DNA from: RGIG9060 sp036307825
Lineage (GTDB): Bacteria > Spirochaetota > Spirochaetia > Treponematales > Treponemataceae
Direction: 5' to 3'
Assembly: GCA_036307825.1 (NCBI GenBank)
Contig: JAXJWW010000071.1
Span: forward strand, 1-35,150
DNA length: 35,150 nucleotides
Shown here: positions 22,776 to 30,658 of the stretch, in pieces
Numbering within the stretch: the first letter of the stretch is position 1
How the letters are laid out: every line of letters starts with the position of its first letter
The notes under the pieces: generated by a model
Told to the model about the DNA's origin: nothing
The model's input: the letters and a program-made list of their open reading frames with translations, nothing else
The model's database searches: none
Translations under genes and position numbers: made by a program

Positions 22776-24314
22776 ATGAAAAAACAAATCGTATTATTAT
22801 TCATTTTATTTACATGTTGTGTTTGCTTTTCTCAAGAAGCAGAATATAAAATCGTTTCAGAAACTGAAATAGTTAATAAAAATTTTGAGCCTATTGTTTA
22901 TCCTAGAGCAGTTGGATTTGTTTCTTTTGAACAATTAAAGAATGATGTTTCAAGTTTAAAATATTTATTACAAACTTCTTATTCTGGATATGAAGATGCA
23001 GTTCAGCGTGGTTTTGATTTAGAAAAATTTGAACAAAATATTTTATCTGAATTTTTAAATTCTATTTATGATAAAAATTCAATTAGTACAGATAAAATTT
23101 GTTATGTTGTTTATAATGAATTAAAAAAATTTATTATAGATAGTCATTTTACTCTTTGTAGTTTAAATTCTTATTATTCGCTATGTATTCGAAATAGAAT
23201 TTTGTATTCAAATATTTATGTAAGAGAAAAAAATGGAAAATATTTTGTTGTAGAATCTGATATTCCAGAAATCAAAAAGAAAACTGAATTTACAGGAAGT
23301 AAGGAAAATTTGTTTTTATATCCTGCAAAAGGAAAAAATATTTATAGAATTGGTTTTATTAAAACTATAGAATCTAGTGCAGAAAATGATTATATAGAAA
23401 ATGAAATTGAATTATCATTTAACAATGAAAACAAAAAAGTTTTGATGAAAAATTATGATAGTATCAAAAATACAAAAATATTTTTTGGTAAACAAGAAAC
23501 AAAAGATACAGGATATTTATCATTATCAACTTTTGACTTACCAGATATGAAAAGTAATTTTAGAAAATATGCAGAACGGTCTTTTGAAAAATATATTAAT
23601 AGTAGTGTTGAGTTTAATAATAAAAAAAATGTAATTATCGATTTGCGAGGTAATTCTGGTGGAAATAATTATTACTCAAATAAATTTTTATCATCGTTGT
23701 ATAAAAACAAAATTCTTTCAGATTCCGAACTTCAGAACGTAAAAACATTAGATAACGATGTGAATTATACAGAGGCATATAATTATTCTTCACCTTGGAT
23801 AGCGAATACAATGAATAATTATTTTAGTCAAATGGGAATGATGGATTTTATTTTTTCTTACATACAATCTGATATAGAAAATTTTAAAACTGAACCTAAA
23901 AAGATTATCAGAAAATGGATAGACACTTCAACAGAAAACATTGGTGAGTGTAATTTTACAGGAAAAGTTATTATTATTGTAGACAGAAATTCTGCTTCAA
24001 CTTCTGAAGATACAATTCAACTTGCAAAAAGATTATTTGGAAAAAATTGTTATTTGGTTGGTGAAAATTCTAGAGGATGCTTTTCTTACGGAAATATTTT
24101 GCCTTATCAATTACCAAATAAAAGTTTGTGCTTGTATGTACCAAGTTCAATTTTTATGAACTATGCAAATTCAGAATATTACAATATTGAAGGACTCGGT
24201 TTTACGCCAGATTATTGGTCAACAAACGAAGATTTACTTGAAACTTTAGTTGCTATCACAGGTGATAAATCCTTACGAAAAGTTTTGCAAGGCATTGAAG
24301 TTGGACTAAAGTAA
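22776..24314 (+). CDS. Exported S41-family (tail-specific/tricorn-core-like) peptidase
   Basis: 512 aa with signal peptide (MKKQIVLLFILFTCCVCFSQ), so periplasmic. The S41 core lies in the C-terminal half: VIIDLRGNSGGN (~290) and IIIVDRNSASTSEDTIQLAKRLFG with the presumed nucleophile Ser in NSAST, then LVGENSRGCFSYG. The CtpA-type catalytic Lys is absent at the end of this strand; an upstream FIIDSHFTL matches the His motif of the S41B branch, so a Ser-His type active site is likely. No PDZ domain is evident. The gene is clearly more AT-rich than its neighbours (many TTA, AAT, ATT codons), which may mark a weakly expressed or acquired gene. The substrate is unknown. Confidence 0.82.
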   Translation: MKKQIVLLFILFTCCVCFSQEAEYKIVSETEIVNKNFEPIVYPRAVGFVSFEQLKNDVSSLKYLLQTSYSGYEDAVQRGFDLEKFEQNILSEFLNSIYDKNSISTDKICYVVYNELKKFIIDSHFTLCSLNSYYSLCIRNRILYSNIYVREKNGKYFVVESDIPEIKKKTEFTGSKENLFLYPAKGKNIYRIGFIKTIESSAENDYIENEIELSFNNENKKVLMKNYDSIKNTKIFFGKQETKDTGYLSLSTFDLPDMKSNFRKYAERSFEKYINSSVEFNNKKNVIIDLRGNSGGNNYYSNKFLSSLYKNKILSDSELQNVKTLDNDVNYTEAYNYSSPWIANTMNNYFSQMGMMDFIFSYIQSDIENFKTEPKKIIRKWIDTSTENIGECNFTGKVIIIVDRNSASTSEDTIQLAKRLFGKNCYLVGENSRGCFSYGNILPYQLPNKSLCLYVPSSIFMNYANSEYYNIEGLGFTPDYWSTNEDLLETLVAITGDKSLRKVLQGIEVGLK

Positions 24315-24388
24315 AAATTGAACTGGAGTCAAAAAGATAGGCAAAATCCTTCTTAAGCAATTTATCTGTTTATTTTTTTCTATATTTA

Positions 24389-24397
24389 TGATATAAT
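24389..24397 (+). promoter_or_regulatory. Extended -10 promoter 8 nt before the parE start
   Basis: TGATATAAT (TG-N-TATAAT, perfect) at 24389-24397, then TCTCTACT and ATG at 24406. The predicted start falls ~2-4 nt before the ATG. There is no purine-rich Shine-Dalgarno in the interval, and the next in-frame ATG is ~36 codons on. Confidence 0.65.
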
Positions 24398-24405
24398 TCT
24401 CTACT

Positions 24406-26247
24406 ATGGGTGGAAATCAAAATGAAAATAAGAGCTCAGTTTATGATGAATCTAAAATCAAAACTTTGAGTTCTCTTGAACATATCAGACTTAGAACTGG
24501 TATGTATATCGGTCGTCTTGGTGATGGAACAAATCAAAATGATGGTATTTATATTCTCTTAAAAGAAGTTGTAGATAACGCTATCGATGAATTTATCATG
24601 GGTAACGGAAAACAAATTGAAGTTGAAGTTAAAGAAAATACTGTAAAAGTTAGAGATTATGGACGAGGAATTCCTCTTGGAAAACTCGTAGAATGTGTTT
24701 CTGTTATAAATACAGGTGCAAAATATAATGATGATGTTTTTCAGTTTTCAGTTGGATTAAACGGAGTTGGAACAAAGGCTGTAAATGCCCTTTCATCTCA
24801 CTTTAGAGTTGTTTCTGTTCGGGAAGGAAAGTTAGCAGAAGCAATTTTTGAACGAGGAAAGTTGATTTCTGAACGAAACGGAACTGTAAAACCTGGAATC
24901 AAAGACGGAACTTTTGTTGAATTTACTCCAGATACAGAAGTTTTTGGTCCTTACGCTTTTAATCAAGAATTTATTGAACGCAGAATGTGGAATTACGCAT
25001 ATCTTAATTCTGGGCTTTTAATTAATTATAACGGAAAAGATTATGTAAGTGAAAACGGACTTTTGGATTTGCTAAATTCAGAAATTGAAGGCGAAAGTCT
25101 TTATTCACTTGGTTATTACAAGGGAAAGCAACTTGAATTTTCGTTTTCTCATTCAAATGCGTATGGCGAAAACTATTTTTCTTTTGTAAATGGTCAGTAT
25201 ACTTCCGATGGTGGAACTCACTTGTCAGCCTTTAAAGAAGGATTTTTAAAAGGCGTAAATGAATTTTTCCGAAAAAATTACAAAAGTGAAGATGTTCGTG
25301 ACGGAATGACAGCAGCCGTTGCGGTAAAAGTAAAAGATCCTGTTTTTGAAAGTCAGACAAAAAATAAACTTGGAAACACAGAAATCCGTAGTTGGATTGT
25401 TAACGAAACAAAAAGTGCAGTTGACGATTGGCTCCATAGAAACAATGAGGCTGCCAAACTTTTAGAGCAAAAAATTATCGCCAACGAAAAACTTAGAACT
25501 GAATTAAATTCTGTAAAAAAAGAAGCAAAAGAAGCGGCTCGAAAAATCAGTATTCGTATTCCAAAATTAGATGATTGTCGATTTCACTTAAAAGATGGAA
25601 AAAAAGGCGAAAACTCAATGATTTTTATCACTGAGGGACTATCTGCAAGTGGCGTTATGACTCACAATCGAGATGCAAACACACAAGCAATTTTTAGTTT
25701 GCGTGGTAAGCCAGAAAATATGTATGGCAAAAAACAAGCTGAAATTTACAAAAATGACGAACTTTATCAGTTGATGATGGCTTTAGGAATCGAAAATGAT
25801 GTTGCCGATTTGAAATATTCAAAAATCGTAATTGCTACCGATGCCGATAACGACGGATTTCACATCAGAAATTTGGTGCTAACTTTCTTTCTTAGTTTTT
25901 TTGAAGAACTTATCACGAGTGGACGAATTTACATTCTTGAAACTCCGCTTTTTAGAGTTCGTAATAAAAAAGAAAATATTTATTGTTATACAGAAGCAGA
26001 ACGAGATGAAGCGCAAAAAAAACTTGGTAAATCTTGTGAAACTTCTCGATTCAAAGGACTTGGAGAAATCAATCCTTCTGAGTTCAAGAAATTTATTGCT
26101 CCAGAAACAATGCATCTTACTCCAGTTGAAATTAGTCAGCTAAAAATTGTCCCTCAACTTTTGGCTTTTTACATGGGAAAAAATACTCCAGAGCGAAGAA
26201 AGTTTATCGAAGAAAATCTACTTTCAAATGCTGAGATTGATGCGTAA
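24406..26247 (+). CDS. parE: DNA topoisomerase IV subunit B (ParE-type)
   Basis: 613 aa. This is the ATPase subunit of a type IIA topoisomerase that decatenates daughter chromosomes. The GHKL ATPase is at ~25-230 (LEHIRLRTGMYIG, EVVDNAIDEF, VRDYGRGIPLGK, SVGLNGVGTKAVNAL). The transducer carries QTKNKLGN. The TOPRIM domain starts near 400 (FITEGLSASG, DADNDGFHIRNL). The C-terminus carries RFKGLGEINPSEFKKF. The phrases SASG...NTQAIFSLRGKP and GEINPSEF resemble the Bacteroidetes ParE branch rather than GyrB. In TOPRIM the usual EGDSA reads EGLSA; the catalytic Glu and the DxD are kept. The start is SD-less, probably leaderless. parC follows after 20 bp. Confidence 0.9.
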   Translation: MGGNQNENKSSVYDESKIKTLSSLEHIRLRTGMYIGRLGDGTNQNDGIYILLKEVVDNAIDEFIMGNGKQIEVEVKENTVKVRDYGRGIPLGKLVECVSVINTGAKYNDDVFQFSVGLNGVGTKAVNALSSHFRVVSVREGKLAEAIFERGKLISERNGTVKPGIKDGTFVEFTPDTEVFGPYAFNQEFIERRMWNYAYLNSGLLINYNGKDYVSENGLLDLLNSEIEGESLYSLGYYKGKQLEFSFSHSNAYGENYFSFVNGQYTSDGGTHLSAFKEGFLKGVNEFFRKNYKSEDVRDGMTAAVAVKVKDPVFESQTKNKLGNTEIRSWIVNETKSAVDDWLHRNNEAAKLLEQKIIANEKLRTELNSVKKEAKEAARKISIRIPKLDDCRFHLKDGKKGENSMIFITEGLSASGVMTHNRDANTQAIFSLRGKPENMYGKKQAEIYKNDELYQLMMALGIENDVADLKYSKIVIATDADNDGFHIRNLVLTFFLSFFEELITSGRIYILETPLFRVRNKKENIYCYTEAERDEAQKKLGKSCETSRFKGLGEINPSEFKKFIAPETMHLTPVEISQLKIVPQLLAFYMGKNTPERRKFIEENLLSNAEIDA

Positions 26248-26267
26248 AATTAGGTGGGAATTAAAAT

Positions 26268-28505
26268 ATGGCTTTTATAAAAAATCTTTTTGATAAAAAC
26301 TTTATAGAATACGCTTCTTATGTTATTCGAGACCGTGCAATTCCAGATTTGGAAGATGGATTAAAACCTGTTCAACGAAGAATTATGCACACACTTTTTG
26401 AAGTTGATGATGGTTCTTTGCAAAAAGTTGCTTTTGTTGTTGGTCGAACAATGAAATATCATCCTCATGGTGATTCTTCAATTTACGGGGCTTTGGTAAA
26501 TCTTGCAAACAAAGAAATCTTCATTGAAAAACAAGGTAACTTTGGAAATAAGTTTACAGGTGATGGTCCTTCTGCTGGACGATACATTGAATGTCGCGTT
26601 CATCCTTTGGCAAAAGACTTCCTTGTAACAAATCCTCATATCACAAACTATGTTCCAAACTATGATGGTCGTGACAAAGAACCAGAAGTTTATCGAGCAA
26701 AAATTCCTTTGGTATTAATTATGGGTGCCGAAGGTATTGCCGTTGGTATGAGTACAAAAATTTTGCCTTACAACATCAGAGAAGTTTTAGATGCAGAAAT
26801 TAAATGTTTAAAAGGTGAAGCTTTTGAACTTTATCCAGATGTTTCTACTGGTGGTTTAATTGATGTTTCAAATTATAACGACGGAAACGGAAAAATTATC
26901 ACTCGGGCAAAATTTGATACAAGTGATGAAAAGAAAATCGTTATTACAGAACTTCCTGTAGATTCTAATGCAAAATCTTTGCTTGAATCAATTGATGCTG
27001 CTTACAAAGCGGGAAAAATCAAAATCAGTTCTGTTGATAACTTTACAACTGATAAATGTTGTATCGAAATTAAACTTCCTCGTGGTGTTTATTCAAAAGA
27101 TGTAATCGATGCTCTTTATGCTCACACCGATTGTGAAAAATCAATTTCTTGTCAGATGTTGGTTATCAAAGACAATATGCCTGTCGCAATGACTGCTACA
27201 GAGGTTATCAAATACTATGCAGAAAAATTAGTAAAGATTATCAAGGATGAACTTGAATTTGAAAAAACTCAACTTACAGACAAACTTCATTTAAGAACTA
27301 TCGAAAGAATTTTTGTTGAAGAAAGAATTTACAAACTTATCGAATCTAAAAAAACTCAAGAAACTGTTGTAAAGGCAGTTTACGATGGATTTAAACCTTT
27401 CAAAGATGAATTGATTCGTCCGTTAAATGATGATGATGTAAGTCACTTGTTATCAATTCCAATTCGTAGAATTTCACTTTACGACATAAATAAAAATCGT
27501 GAAGAAGTAAAAGCAATTCAGGCAAGATTAAAAGAAATTGCACGACGACTAAAAAATCTTAAAGGATGTGCAGTTGAATATCTTGAAGGAATGTTGGCTA
27601 AGTTTACAGACAAAAGTTTTAGTCGTCATACAAAGATTGCAAAATTCTCTGCAGTTGATGTTAAAGCTGTTTCAAAACGAGATACACCTTTACGATACGA
27701 TAGCAAATCTGGATATTTGGGAACAGCAGTTTCTACAGGAACAGAAGTTTTGCGCGTAACTCCATACGACCGAATTTTCTTTATGCGAAAATCTGGTATT
27801 TTTATGGTTTGCGATGTTCCAGAAAAACTTTTTGTTGATACAGGAATGTGGTACTGTGGATATTCAGAAAAAGAATCTTTGAGTAAGGTTTTGTTTACAA
27901 TAATTTATCGTGACCCAAAAACTCAGTATGCTTTTATCAAGCGTTGTCGAGTTGAAGGTTACATCATGAATCGTGATTACCTTATCGTTCCAGAAGGAAT
28001 GGAAGTTTTACATGTTGATACAAGAAATAAATTTAGTTTTACTTTGAATTTTGTTCAAAAACCAAGACTTAAAATAACTGAACAAAGTTTTAAAGCACAA
28101 GATTACGAAGAAAAAGGTTTGAAAACTTTAGGTGTTCGTCTTGTAGCTAGAGAAGTTGAAAGTATTACTGTTGTGGAATCAAAATCTTCTAGTACAGAAC
28201 CTTCTGCAAAGTCAGAAGAAAAATCTTCAGTTGCTAAAACTGAATCAGCAAAAACAACTTCTGAAGTAAAAACTGTTGCAAAGAAAACTGTTGCATCAAA
28301 TGCTGAAGTAAAACCTGTTGCAAAGAAAACTGCTACAAAAAATCCTGAAGCAAAAACAGGTGCAACAAAGACAAGCACTAAAACTGATGCTACAACAAAA
28401 GCAACTACAACTGTAAAAAAGACTGTGGTAAAAACTCCAAAGCAAGGAACTTTGCCAGAAAGTGATAATCCACGAGAATCTGTTAAGATAGAAAAGAAAA
28501 AATAA
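26268..28505 (+). CDS. parC: DNA topoisomerase IV subunit A (ParC-type) with basic tail
   Basis: 745 aa. This is the DNA-cleaving subunit partnering ParE. The winged-helix/tower core is at ~1-470 (YASYVIRDRAIPDLEDGLKP, MKYHPHGDSSIYGALV, GPSAGRYIECRVHPLA with catalytic Tyr106, MGAEGIAVGMSTKILPYNI). The C-terminal beta region is short (~480-635) and lacks a GyrA box, which favours Topo IV over gyrase. The last ~105 residues are a Lys/Ala/Thr/Ser-rich, Pro-containing tail with repeated VAKKT and EVK units, resembling a histone H1 tail. At the site of E. coli GyrA Asp87 the residue is Gly (HGDSSIYG). The Shine-Dalgarno is GGTGGGA. Confidence 0.9.
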   Translation: MAFIKNLFDKNFIEYASYVIRDRAIPDLEDGLKPVQRRIMHTLFEVDDGSLQKVAFVVGRTMKYHPHGDSSIYGALVNLANKEIFIEKQGNFGNKFTGDGPSAGRYIECRVHPLAKDFLVTNPHITNYVPNYDGRDKEPEVYRAKIPLVLIMGAEGIAVGMSTKILPYNIREVLDAEIKCLKGEAFELYPDVSTGGLIDVSNYNDGNGKIITRAKFDTSDEKKIVITELPVDSNAKSLLESIDAAYKAGKIKISSVDNFTTDKCCIEIKLPRGVYSKDVIDALYAHTDCEKSISCQMLVIKDNMPVAMTATEVIKYYAEKLVKIIKDELEFEKTQLTDKLHLRTIERIFVEERIYKLIESKKTQETVVKAVYDGFKPFKDELIRPLNDDDVSHLLSIPIRRISLYDINKNREEVKAIQARLKEIARRLKNLKGCAVEYLEGMLAKFTDKSFSRHTKIAKFSAVDVKAVSKRDTPLRYDSKSGYLGTAVSTGTEVLRVTPYDRIFFMRKSGIFMVCDVPEKLFVDTGMWYCGYSEKESLSKVLFTIIYRDPKTQYAFIKRCRVEGYIMNRDYLIVPEGMEVLHVDTRNKFSFTLNFVQKPRLKITEQSFKAQDYEEKGLKTLGVRLVAREVESITVVESKSSSTEPSAKSEEKSSVAKTESAKTTSEVKTVAKKTVASNAEVKPVAKKTATKNPEAKTGATKTSTKTDATTKATTTVKKTVVKTPKQGTLPESDNPRESVKIEKKK

Positions 28506-28537
28506 TTTTGTTCTTAAAAAAAGGATGGAGTGTAAAT

Positions 28538-30613
28538 ATGATTAGAAAATTTATTTTTGGTAAACCTTTTGAAACTGATGCAACTGTTTTGCAAATTGCA
28601 AAAGAAAATCAATTTGTTGATAACCTTGCAAGTGAAAAATTAAAATCTCAAGATTGCCATGTTCTTTGTTCAGAAGACGGTTTTTCTTTTGAATGCAAAA
28701 TGAGTGAAGAAACTGTTGTTTACGGACTTGGTCAGGCAATGGGAAATATCAACAAGCGCGGACGAACTTACACAAGTTATTGTTCCGACGATCCATCTCA
28801 CACTGAAAATAAAGAGTCCCTTTACGGTGCTCACAATTTTATCATTATTTATAATCCATCTGATATAAATTCTTCAAAAGGATTTTTCTTTGACTATCCA
28901 ACTCGAATTACTTTTGATATCGGTTTTTCAAAAATTGACCAAATAAAAATTTCTTGCAAAACTTCAGATATTGCAATTTTTGAAATTTTACCAGAATTAA
29001 ATTCTGACAAAAATGAAAATCCATTAAAAAATATTGTTCGTCAATTTAGACAACTTATCGGACAAAGTTATATTCCTCCTCGTTGGGCTTTGGGATTTAT
29101 GCAAAGTCGTTGGGGTTATAAAACAGAGCAAGATATTCGAGCAGTTTATGAAAACTACAAAAAAGCAGGAATTCCACTTGATTCAATCTGTCTTGATATC
29201 GACTATATGAAAGATTACAAAGATTTTACAGTTGATTCAGAAAGATTTGCAGATTTGAAAAAATTCTCTGACGAATTAAAAGCTGATGGAGTTCGCCTTG
29301 TTCCAATTATTGACGCTGGTGTAAAAATCGAAGATGGATATGATGTTTACGAAGAAGGCGTGAAGAAAAATTATTTTTGTAAAAAACAAGATGGAAAAAA
29401 TTTTGTAGCTGGAGTTTGGCCAGGAAGAACTCATTTTCCAGATTTTATGAAACAAGAAGCTCGAGAATGGTTTGGTCAAAAATATAAAATTCTTACAGAC
29501 ATGGGAATTGAAGGTTTTTGGAACGACATGAACGAACCTGCAATTTTTTATTCTGACGAAGGATTGGAAGAAGTAATTGCAAAAATAAAATCTGTAGACA
29601 CAAGCAATCTTGATATAAATTCTTTTTTTGGTTTTAAAGATATTGTACTTTCAGTTTCTAATAGCCAAGATGATTACAATCGGTTTTATCATGAAGTAAC
29701 TCAATACGGAAAAACTTTTATGGTAAAACACAATGATATTCACAATTTGTATGGATACAATATGACTCGTAGTGCAGGGGAAGAACTTGCAAAAATTCGT
29801 GACGGAAAACGAACTTTGCTTTTCTCTCGTTCAAGTTATATCGGAATGCATCGTTACGGTGGAATTTGGACAGGAGATAACTGTTCTTGGTGGGAACATC
29901 TTGCTTTAGAAATCAGAATGATGCCAAGTTTGAATATGTGCGGTTTCCTTTACACAGGTGCCGATATTGGTGGCTTTGGTTGTAACGCAACAAGAGAACT
30001 TCTTTTGCGTTGGCTTGCCTTTGGTGTGTTCACTCCATTGATGAGAAATCACTCTGCCATCGGAACTCGCGACCAAGAATGTTATCAATTTGAAAATTCT
30101 GAAGATTTTAAATCAATCGTAAATGTTCGTTATCGATTGTTGCCTTATCTTTATAGTGAATATGTAAAATCTTGTGTAAAAAATGAGTCTTTCTTTAGAC
30201 CACTTTCTTTTGATTATCCAAATGATTCTCGCTGTTTGGAAATCAACGACCAATTGATGTTGGGTAGTGAAATTATGGTTGCGCCAGTTTACACACAAAA
30301 CGCAAAAGGAAGAATGGTTTATCTTCCAGAAGATATGATTTTGGTAAGATTTATGCCAGATGGAAATATTCAACAAAGTGAAATTTCTGCTGGGGATCAT
30401 TACATTGAAATTCCAGTAAATCAAGTTGTGATGTTTGTAAAAACTGGTTGTGTTGTTCCTGTTGCAAAACCTGCACAAAACTCCGATAAACTTGATTACG
30501 AAAATCTTGAACTTATTGGGGACGTTTCAAGTAAGGCATTCTATTCACTTTACAAAGATGATGGTTACACAACGCAAATTGATTTAGATAAAAACACAAA
30601 ACAAATTAAATAG
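28538..30613 (+). CDS. Glycoside hydrolase family 31 (alpha-glucosidase-like)
   Basis: 691 aa from ATG 28538, preceded by GGAG 7 bp upstream; the frame extends back to a TTG at 28508 with no Shine-Dalgarno. No signal peptide, so cytoplasmic. GH31 features: an N-terminal beta domain (VVYGLGQAMGNINKRG), barrel motifs RWALGFMQSRWGYK and LDSICLDIDYM, the nucleophile motif FWNDMNEP (Asp330), RSSYIGMHRYGGIWTGDN with the probable acid/base Asp447, and GADIGGFGCNATRELLLRW. It likely cleaves alpha-linked glucosides (maltose-type or isomaltose-type) imported by the cell; the exact specificity cannot be read. It follows parC by 32 bp, but the functional link is not obvious. Confidence 0.93.
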   Translation: MIRKFIFGKPFETDATVLQIAKENQFVDNLASEKLKSQDCHVLCSEDGFSFECKMSEETVVYGLGQAMGNINKRGRTYTSYCSDDPSHTENKESLYGAHNFIIIYNPSDINSSKGFFFDYPTRITFDIGFSKIDQIKISCKTSDIAIFEILPELNSDKNENPLKNIVRQFRQLIGQSYIPPRWALGFMQSRWGYKTEQDIRAVYENYKKAGIPLDSICLDIDYMKDYKDFTVDSERFADLKKFSDELKADGVRLVPIIDAGVKIEDGYDVYEEGVKKNYFCKKQDGKNFVAGVWPGRTHFPDFMKQEAREWFGQKYKILTDMGIEGFWNDMNEPAIFYSDEGLEEVIAKIKSVDTSNLDINSFFGFKDIVLSVSNSQDDYNRFYHEVTQYGKTFMVKHNDIHNLYGYNMTRSAGEELAKIRDGKRTLLFSRSSYIGMHRYGGIWTGDNCSWWEHLALEIRMMPSLNMCGFLYTGADIGGFGCNATRELLLRWLAFGVFTPLMRNHSAIGTRDQECYQFENSEDFKSIVNVRYRLLPYLYSEYVKSCVKNESFFRPLSFDYPNDSRCLEINDQLMLGSEIMVAPVYTQNAKGRMVYLPEDMILVRFMPDGNIQQSEISAGDHYIEIPVNQVVMFVKTGCVVPVAKPAQNSDKLDYENLELIGDVSSKAFYSLYKDDGYTTQIDLDKNTKQIK

Positions 30614-30658
30614 AATTTTATAATAGAAATTCGTAATCAATTTTTTATTAGAGGTAGG

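Noticed and set aside
30113..30478. 121-aa minus-strand ORF inside the GH31 gene
   Set aside because: Antisense shadow of a well-conserved gene; Trp/Asn/His-rich nonsense composition and no ribosome-binding site.
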